The notes under the pieces are model-generated. The model had not been told where the DNA came from, made no database searches, and saw only the letters and a program-made list of their open reading frames with translations. From NCBI GenBank assembly GCA_963383645.1, contig OY726567.1, positions 72,996,947-73,060,946 of the forward strand: 64,000 nt of DNA, given 5' to 3'. Below, piece by piece: positions 56,930 through 64,000 of this stretch. The first letter of the stretch is position 1; every line of letters begins with the position of its first letter. Source of the stretch: Muscardinus avellanarius. Its lineage: Eukaryota; Chordata; Mammalia; Rodentia; Gliridae. A program made the translations under genes and the position numbers.

Positions 56930-57260
56930 GGATTTTCTTCCTTCAAATCTCAGGGGAAATTGTATAGGTAAGTTCTACTAAACTTGTAAGAAATCCAGTT
57001 CTTATCATTAATGACTTATTCCAGAAAAAGGAAAGTAGCAAGAAAGCTATTCAGCTTATTTTCCAAAGTAACTGAAGCCTTGATCAGAAAATCTGTGCAT
57101 GTAGTACTGTGTGGTAAGAGAGTGAAGGGAAGAGTGCTTATCTCAAGCACAGCTGCAAAAGCATAGCTCAACATCCACTCTGATTCAGAAAATCCACACA
57201 CTTAACAAATTAAGAAATAGAGGAGAACTTCCTGGAAGGTTACATACTACAATCAGTATC
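56930..57260 (+). mobile_element. Ancient L1 ORF2 (reverse-transcriptase part), sense
   Basis: taagttctactaaacttgta, gacttattccagaaaaagga, tgaagccttgatcagaaaat, agcatagctcaacatccact, taacaaattaagaaatagag, gaacttcctggaaggttaca follows the L1 ORF2 RT order. Frames are broken. Confidence 0.75.
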
Positions 57261-57804
57261 AAAAAATCGTTAGGGACCAAACGGGTACGATGATATCAGT
57301 TACAGTTTACTTGCAAGGGAGAAAAAAAAAATCTTGATTTTTCAAACCGATTATACAGTGGACCCAGTACTGCACATTGGAAGGGCTGAGGGGTTGTGAG
57401 ATCACAGCACTGTAGTCACAATCCAAGGGAAGCAAGTGGCTGCTGCTTCCACCTCACAAACCCAACAGGTGGGTAACTGGATACTGGAACATAGTTTGGC
57501 TTAACAAACATATCCCTCCAACCTTGCTCTTTACAAACCATCCATGCGAGCAGAGACTCAGCCTCTACTCTCTCTCCTGTGTCCTTGTCTCATGAAAACA
57601 CAGCTACTTGACAGATCCCAAGCTGTTCCCAGAAACTATCTGCAAAGGAGTCTAGGAAGTGTTGTTTTCACCTTTTCAACCCCTTCACCTAGAGGAAGAG
57701 TGGAATGGAATTGGAGAGATTCAATCTAATGTACCTACCACACATGCTCATTATCTCTGCTACTGCCTTACACTGCATTTAATGCCCTGAGCTCTGCTAT
57801 CCAG
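57261..57804. other. Foreign segment between two parts of one old L1
   Basis: L1 order should need only about 180 bases between the flanking parts, but about 550 are present. This sequence (e.g. aacccaacaggtgggtaact, cagctacttgacagatccca) is not L1-like. It lacks a visible A-tail, LTR ends or target duplication. The family is unknown. Confidence 0.45.
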
Positions 57805-58800
57805 GAAGAAAAATAAATGAGGCATAAGTATTGGAGAAATAGATAAAATTATCATTATTTATGGATAATATGGTAATTTTCACCAACAGAATTTAATAAA
57901 CTGATTACTGGACCTGATGGGTACAGTGATCCTGCTATATTATCAATCTAGAGAACTGATATAATTTCTCTATGCTATTAATAACCAATTAAAATATAGT
58001 AAAACATAACATACCCCTCACAATTGCAATGAAAACTATATAGTATCTCTCTGAATTAATTAAGACACACAAAATCCCTTTAGAGAGAAAATTAAAATTC
58101 TAATAAAAGACAAAGAAGATTATGTGTGTGAATAGAGAGACTTTTATTCTCTTAGGGGTAGTATTAAAAAGGCATGAGTTCTTAAATTAATCTTGAAAAT
58201 TCAGTTCATTCTCAATATTTTAGTTGTATGTTCTGGAAAAAATAGTAAACTTTTGAAAACCATAAAGCAGTAGTAGAAAATGGACTAATTTGATCATATA
58301 AAAATTACAAATTTCTGTGCAATAAAGTCAGGTGGACAGATAACAGAACGGGAGATGTAGTGTCCAAAGTTGATACAAGATTTATAGCAAATTCATGTTT
58401 AGAGCTCTTGAAAACAATATGAAGGAGATAATGTGAATAGGAAAATAGAAATGAACATGCCTATCAGAACAGAGGAACACCGAAGTCTAAGCAGCATGGG
58501 ACAAAATCATTCAGCTCAATAGTACTCAGCTGAGAAATGAAGCAACAATACAACATCATTATTAAACTAGCAACAGGTACCTGAAAAATGGCAAATCCTG
58601 GTGGGGATCTTTCAATACAGGGATTCTCATGCAGTGCTGGTTGGACTGTAGACTCTGTGAATACCCTGGAAAACAGTTCTAGAAGTTCTGAAATTAGACA
58701 TGTAGGCACTGTTCCAAAATTAATTCCCCTGGTTCATGTCCCAAGGATGTTTACAGTAATTGAATAAGGGATATGCATAGGTGTTCATGGCAAAAATTAG
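57805..58800 (+). mobile_element. Ancient L1 ORF2 C-terminal part and 3' region, sense
   Basis: aggaagaaaaataaatgagg, attatttatggataatatgg, ctatgctattaataaccaat, cccctcacaattgcaatgaa, cagggattctcatgcagtgc, gttggactgtagactctgtg, taccctggaaaacagttcta. Continues the L1 of 56930. Confidence 0.75.
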
Positions 58801-58857
58801 TTTTAGAGGCAGAATGCTGGGTGCTGGGTTTCTGATGGGTTTTTTGTTTTTGTCTTC

Positions 58858-59073
58858 TATTTTTTTCTTTTCTTTTTTTAGTATGGGGATGGAACCAATG
58901 GTGCTCTACCTCTGAGCTACACCCCAGTCCTTTTTAATTTTTATTATTATTTTTTTAATTTTGAAAGGAGCTCTTCTTTTATGAGCTAAGTTACTGAGTC
59001 TGGCCTTGAACTTGCAATCCCCATTTTAGACTTCTAAATACTGGGTTTACTGGCCTGCCTCACCCCTCCTGGC
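58858..59073 (-). mobile_element. Old B1-dID SINE
   Basis: tttagtatggggatggaacc, gtgctctacctctgagctac, accccagtcctttttaattt, gccttgaacttgcaatcccc, gcctcacccctcctggc. Confidence 0.85.
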
Positions 59074-59437
59074 AGGAGTGCTGTTTCAGGAGAGTGGGAA
59101 GAATGTAGCGGCTGCCTACAATGGAGTGATTGCAGGCACCTGCAGCTACAGTAACCCAGAGCATGGCAAAAGTTACACAACAAAACTGGGAGGAAAAGTG
59201 AGTAGCAGGATGAAATTAATAGCACAGTGCCAGGCTTGGCTAAATTAAAGGTACATGAGCAGTTGCCATGGTTTTCTTTTGTTCATTTTTTGTTCCTAAT
59301 GGAGGCGAAGGGTTCCCGCGGCTACCATTTTCTTACTATCTCACATCCGCCTGGTCCTCTCTAAAACAAGATGATCAGTAAGAGACTTGTTTGAACCAGT
59401 ATCATACAGAAAAGTTCACTCAGTGTGTTAATCTTTG

Positions 59438-59560
59438 TTAACCCATTATACCCCATCATCCTATAAAACTAAAGTTGATCAGTTTTAGAGGTGTCCTATA
59501 GAAAGTGCATAGGTTTTTATAGGTGTTTTGTATACAGAACCATAGGACATAATGGGTTAA
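59438..59560. mobile_element. Candidate piggyBac-like MITE (TTAA target, inverted termini)
   Basis: TTAA occurs at both ends (59438-59441 and 59557-59560). Inside them, cccattat at 59442-59449 mirrors ataatggg at 59549-59556, with partial pairing over about 20 bases. Further arms (cctataaaac / tttttataggt, aaaact / agtttt) make the 115-bp core hairpin-rich. TTAA duplication with short terminal inverted repeats is the piggyBac hallmark. No transposase. Family assignment is inference. Confidence 0.5.
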
Positions 59561-60500
59561 TGAACTGATCTAGACCACTCTAATATACCATCTATCTTCC
59601 TAGCTGCCCTCCAGATGAAATTAACATCGATCTTCTCATGCTACTGTAATTCTCTGCGCCGCTGTTTCAGCAATAGTCACCTTTCTTTTTTATGTTACGG
59701 TATACACATTTTTTTCTTCACTAGATTTTAGATTCTTCTGATCACCGAGTATGGATCGTTCATACTTTTGAATCTTTAAAATGGTTAACATTCAAGAAGT
59801 CTGGGATAAATTGAATGCTGTCCTCCTCCCTTGGGATTCTTTGTGCTCTCTTCTGACAAATATTCACAATGTCCCCCAGGCTTATTCCTTACTGTGTTCT
59901 AAAGCACCTCAGGGATGATTCTCACCAGCAACCCATGGTCAAGACCAGACCCTTAGTGAACAGAGCTACTGGAATTTATGACTCTGCCTTTAGGGATAGG
60001 GACATGGCTTTTGGCTGACTACCTGGTAGGTATGCTGATAATATCTTTGGGAGTATCTGTAATGGATAATGTTGGTAACCAGCTTCCTTCAAACACCATA
60101 CAAACTCTAGCAAATTTTGCATCTGCATAGGTACATTATTTCTATTTCATGTTAGGAATAAAAATATTTTCATAGAGGAAGTGTAGACCAATTATTTCAG
60201 TACATTTTTCTATCATATTTCAGTACATTTTTCAGTACATGTTTCTATCCATATAAACATTGGTTTTTAGTTCACCGTATTACTGAATATTTACTGTGGC
60301 ATACATTTTTTTCTGGTTTTACATTATCATCAGTAGTTCTGTGGACCTTAGCATCTAAAACATTAATGAGTCTCTATTTTGTTGTATTCATGTACTCACT
60401 TAAAATGTGTATCTTGTTTAGTTTTAAAATGCACTTAAATTTGATGAAAATAAGACAAAAGTTAACATTTAAGTTAAAAGTGAGAAAAATGAGAAAGAGA
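59561..60500. other. Unique sequence with a small local repeat
   Basis: atttcagtacatttttc recurs two to three times at 60196-60250. Nothing else is recognised. Confidence 0.45.
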
Positions 60501-60801
60501 AACTAGATCAGAGAGGATGGTTTTCTTGAGCATGTGAATGGAGGTGTGTGTGTGTGTGTGTGTGTGTGTGTAGGCATTCAAATTAAACCCAGAAATGAAG
60601 CTGATAAAAAAGTAGAGAGCCTTGTCCATTCTCCATGACTATCTTGACTTTACTGATAGGCTACTTAGTAACCAGCTGGAAGGGGAATCCTAGCCAGTTG
60701 CCCAGTTCCCTAGAATTGTCCACTGTAACCATCTCCAGGAAGCACAGCTATTCATGGAACTAGATCAGAGAGGATGGTTTTCTTGAGCATGTGAATGGAG
60801 G
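60501..60801. repeat. 44-bp perfect direct repeat, each copy leading into a GT tract
   Basis: The segment starting aactagatcagagaggatgg and ending gtgaatggagg is identical at 60501-60544 and 60758-60801 (257 bases apart). Both copies run straight into GT-repeats (60545-60571 and from 60802). Sequences after the two GT tracts are unrelated. Confidence 0.93.
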
Positions 60802-60901
60802 GGTGTGTGTGTCTATGTGTGTGTGTCTGTGTGTGGGGTGTGTGTGTCTGTGTGTGTGTGTCTGTATGTGTGTGTGTGTGTGTGCGCGCGTGCGCACGCG
60901 C
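60802..60901. repeat. Compound GT/CT microsatellite ending in alternating GC
   Basis: GT runs broken by tct and gggg, ending gtgtgtgcgcgcgtgcgcac, gcgc. The last 36 bases (about 60866-60901) are strictly alternating purine-pyrimidine. Confidence 0.9.
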
Positions 60902-62771
60902 TGAGATTTAATGAGCAATGGCTCAGTGGCATCTTCACAGAAGTCATAATTTAAGAGTCCCAGGGAGCTGTTCAGAACAGTCCACATACTACAAGGTCAC
61001 CTTGACTGGCAGGCCAGAAGAAGTCACCAAGGTCTCACCGGATTGCCCCTCAGGCCTGGCAGCACTCATGTGGTGATCCCTGTATCTTTGCACACCATCC
61101 CTCATTGGCTTCACTTTGCACTTACAGGAGGGAATTTCCTGTCTGTCAGAGTGAACTGTCGATTGGTTTCTCTGAAGGAAGAGCTTGGCCTGAGATTTCC
61201 TAGAGTCTGTTCATGACATGACACTGTGTCTGTCTAGTCTTTTGGCAGGTGGTGTGTCCACCTGGTGTGCTCTGGCTGACAGACCACCATTTCCCTCTAT
61301 TGCTTCCTCCTGGAGGCTTCAAGTGTTTTTCTCTCTCTCTGTGGCCTTGGAACCATTCTTATTTCTTTACCCCCCTCTTTCCTCACAATCCTAAATCAGG
61401 GACAGCAGCTCCATCATTTGAGAGAATGAGGACTGAAGCACTTGGCTCTTACTCTCTGTGGAGCCAGCAGCATCCAGTTGGTGTGGGCCCCTCCTCTCCT
61501 GTGGCAGCTTCCCTGGCTTGTTAAGTATCACTTAACTAATGGTTCCGTTTCTCAAACTGCTCCCTGCCTCTCCCTGGATGACAAGGTTTCCCATTTAATC
61601 TGTTGCTCTTTAGAGAACATCTCTAATTCTATCTTATCTGGAGAGTCTTCTTGTTTTCTAATGATAGGTTAATTTATAACAACAAGATCATTAACTTGTG
61701 TCACAATCACAGATGGCAATGGCCAGGCCATGTCCCACAGCACTGCATGCCGAGGCGTGGAGAGCCCTGCGATTTGCTGCACTGATGGCTCCCAGAGGCA
61801 TTTCAAGCTTTACTCTACAAAGTACTTTATTTTAACACAAATTAATGTTCTTTATTTTGTTCAGTGATTTTTGTCAATATATAAATGCTCAAAATTCATT
61901 ATAATCACAGTTGCTTGCTTACTTTTCATGCGTGCATCTTTAATCTGTGGTGATTTATGTGTTTACCATCTGTAGTACAAGTTTTTCTGTCAGAATATGT
62001 GCTGAGATATTTGTACTTACAGTACACACATTAGTTTTACATTTTCCCAGGGAGATAATAGTTTTATGTTTTTCTCAACTATATTTATTTAACGAAATTA
62101 GAATCTTCATGTTGAAAGGCTTGTGTTTTAAATTCTAGTTAGGTGTCCTGTATTATTTAATTTAATTTAGAGTTGGCTTATTGAAGTTGGTAATATACTT
62201 AAATGTAATAGCTAGAATATGAATATATATAAAACTTATCTTGGAAGTACATACCAAATCGTGGTTTTGATGTTGTTCTTACTGTAGATTATCTTTGGGT
62301 TAAGGGAACAGCTTTTTGTTTTAGAATTATTATAATGGAATTCACAGCACCATTTCTTTTAAAATTATTAGCTCAAATAAAACCTTTTTTTAAATAATAA
62401 ACTTTGAGAAATGTCAGGAGCTCACTGAATACAACATTCTTGATCACCAGAGTAGGATCCGATTTTTAACTTTGATGAGATATTTTAGCAAGAGTCTTGA
62501 GGAAGTGTGAAGTGATCTGTTTTCTCCGTGTTCAGTTAAATCTGTTGTCTTTCTTTTAAGAGCTAATTGGTAAACTTGTTCCTGGCCCTTAAAAAGCCAC
62601 CAGTCTTTATCTCTTCTTATGTAGTTGTTTCCTTCTCTTACCTGAATTACTGACTTGCTGTCCTATTAGGAAAATCTTTAATGTCTAGTAATTGAACATG
62701 AAGATACCCAGGATTAGTTGGCTCACTCATCAGAGAAAGGGCACAATGTGAACTGTTCAGATCAGCAAGAA
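60902..62771. other. Unique sequence, nothing recognised
   Basis: About 1.9 kb with GC-richer blocks (61040-61520, 61710-61800). No repeat family, exon or RNA gene is recognised. Confidence 0.4.
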
Positions 62772-62843
62772 GTTTTTTATTCAGTTCACGCACATCTAGT
62801 AAGGACTTCCTATGTTCAAAGTACTGTAGATGGTAGGACTAAC

Positions 62844-62848
<5 letters not shown>
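62772..62848 (-). mobile_element. L2/MIR 3' end fragment, antisense
   Basis: tctagtaaggacttcctatg, ttcaaagtactgtagatggt, aggactaacaaaac resembles the antisense L2 end (gagcacctactatgtgccaggcactg...). The GT-tailed SINE follows directly. Confidence 0.5.
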
Positions 62849-62850
<2 letters not shown>

Positions 62851-62894
<44 letters not shown>

Positions 62895-63082
62895 GGGGAT
62901 TGAACTTGGGTTCTACCTCTGAGATATACCCTCAGCCTTATTTTATTATTATTATATTATATTTTATTTTGAAACAGTATCTTGGTGTGTTGTTAATTTC
63001 TGAGGCTGTCCTCGAACCTGTGATCCTCCCATATCAGTCTTCCAAGTACTGGGAGTACAAGCATCAGCTACCATGTCCAGCT
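62851..63082 (-). mobile_element. B1-dID SINE with (GT)n at its tail
   Basis: About 21 GT units (62851-62892), then tggggattgaacttgggttc, tacctctgagatataccctc, gaaacagtatcttggtgtgt, gatcctcccatatcagtctt, gctaccatgtccagct. The GT tract is in tail position, but no target duplication is found. Shared origin with the SINE is less certain than at 25327, 54894 and 5382. Confidence 0.85.
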
Positions 63083-63544
63083 TAGGAGTTCCTAATTTAA
63101 AGTAATGTCCATGCTTTTGAAAAATTTCTTTACTAGACCTTTGTTTAGTGTAATCTCATGAATTTTGGCAAAGTATGATATTTTTTTTTTAACAACCGTA
63201 AGCAAAAGAGCCCTGGTAGGGAGGATGTATCTTCTATTTGGGACTGAGATCTCTTAGCTCTGCAGGCAGGAGAATGGAGATCCTATTTGTAATGGTTGCC
63301 AAGATCTAGGTTTGGCATAGATGTCCTGTTTGATTGGGTAATTTCTCACTTTGTGTGCTGTTGGGTGGGCAGGACTCCGAATGGCCATAGGGGAGTCAGC
63401 AGGAATGTGTCAGAAAGGGTACAGGTTAAACAGGCAAACACCACGGTGCCTAGCCAGTTCCCTCACAGTGTGGAAGCTCAATGAATGGTGGCTGACATTG
63501 CTGTTATTTTATTTTGGGAAGCGCTCTCAATTCACCAAATAGCC
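63083..63544. other. Unique sequence, nothing recognised
   Basis: No repeat or gene is recognised. Confidence 0.4.
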
Positions 63545-63690
63545 ATTCAGTAGGCTATTTATCAAAGCCTGTTACGTGGTAGGCCTGGTGTAGAGGATTT
63601 AATTGTGAACTAGATAGACGAGAGCATTGCCTTTACAGAGCTTTTACTTAGAGGGGTTCAAACAAGTGCACAGGCTAAACAGTGATGTTT
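63545..63690 (-). mobile_element. L2 3' end, antisense
   Basis: taggctatttatcaaagcct, gttacgtggtaggcctggtg, tagaggatttaattgtgaac, cctttacagagcttttactt follows the antisense L2 3' block. Confidence 0.65.
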
Positions 63691-63712
63691 TGTGAAAAAA
63701 TAGTGAGTGCAG

Positions 63713-63895
63713 TTGGGTGTGATGGTACACGCTTGTAATCCCAGTACTTGGGAGGCTGAAATAGGAGGTCCATGGCTAGCCTCAACAACTTAAACCCATT
63801 TTCAAACTGAAAAAAATAAAATAGGTCTGGGGGGTTTAGCTCAGAGGTAGCACTCCCATAGGTTCAACCTCTAGCCCCCACCCTCCCCCCAAAAA
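63713..63895 (+). mobile_element. B1-dID SINE with target-site duplication
   Basis: Sense: ttgggtgtgatggtacacgc, cccagtacttgggaggctga, agcctcaacaacttaaaccc, tttagctcagaggtagcact, then C-rich and A tail. Target duplication agtgagtgcag at 63702-63712 and 63896-63906. Confidence 0.93.
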
Positions 63896-64000
63896 AGTGA
63901 GTGCAGGTAGAATATCTTCTCCTAAAAAATGGATTCAGGAAGAATTCTTAGTGGAAGGGGTATCTCTGCTGAAGGGTAGGTAAGGGTTGTTTAGAATAAG

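Noticed and set aside
50310..58800. One single L1 split by a 5.7-kb insertion (50310-51180 joined to 56930-58800)
   Set aside because: The order of ORF2 parts would allow it, but the interval contains L2 3' ends, which are older than the L1. Simple insertion is unlikely, so two fragments are reported separately.
1..64000. CRISPR arrays, bacterial operons, plasmid or phage features
   Set aside because: The composition, SINE/LINE content and lack of dense coding frames show mammalian nuclear DNA. The regular repeats seen are microsatellites and one 69-bp minisatellite.
1..64000. tRNA, U6, 7SK, Y RNA or rRNA genes
   Set aside because: No intact candidate was noticed. All A/B-box-like sequences seen belong to B1-dID, ID or MIR SINEs. 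A tRNAscan/Infernal run would settle this.

Overview
The window is nuclear DNA from a mammal and is almost certainly non-coding (intergenic or intronic). It is AT-rich, poor in CpG, and built of many layers of retrotransposon debris. No host protein-coding gene can be supported; the only intact open frame with a recognisable product is ORF1 of a LINE-1 (35701-36663). The dominant repeat is a dimeric SINE: a 7SL-derived B1-like left half (A-box-like tggcgcacgc) followed by a shortened ID/tRNA-derived right half (tagctcagaggtagaat...ccccagtacc). About 38 copies are visible, plus one plain ID element. This B1-dID architecture is known from squirrel-like rodents (Sciuridae, Aplodontiidae, Gliridae). 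Two L1 3' ends finishing in caccaataaaa or ccccaataaaa fit the same group. I infer a sciuromorph rodent; the species is not determinable by eye.

Layout. 1-9 kb: an old L1 fragment, an AT-rich desert, old SINEs (one inside a MIR), and two antisense MaLR LTRs (an MLT1-like one at 7430-7965 and an MST/MTE-like one at 8331-8748). 9-19 kb: one possible small exon on the minus strand (about 9018-9150), a 69-bp minisatellite, young SINEs with clean target-site duplications, and two long antisense L2 relics (13440-15060 and 17600-18340). 19-34 kb: SINEs, a MaLR fragment, possible ERV LTR sequence (22345-23820), antisense L1 3' pieces, MIRs and several unique stretches. 34.9-37.7 kb: an unusual split L1. 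It has a complete-looking 5'UTR plus intact ORF1, then an antisense piece of much older L1 where ORF2 should be, then a sense L1 3' end with a G-rich tract and A-rich tail. 38-50 kb: SINEs, MIRs and unique DNA. 50-59 kb: old sense L1 ORF2 fragments (one apparently interrupted by foreign sequence), two L2 3' ends, and SINEs. 59-64 kb: a TTAA-flanked inverted-repeat element resembling a piggyBac MITE, duplicated GT-repeat flanks, L2 ends and further SINEs.

The strongest biological signal is the history of the SINEs. A young subfamily (seven copies) carries a diagnostic palindrome, has lost about 25 bp of the linker, and has rewritten its right-half B-box region. One apparent intermediate is at 37763. 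At least three SINEs have had their A-tail replaced by a long (GT/AC)n tract; in each of these the tract lies inside the target-site duplication.

Repeat family names are recognised from memory of consensus sequences. Boundaries of old elements are approximate (tens of bases).
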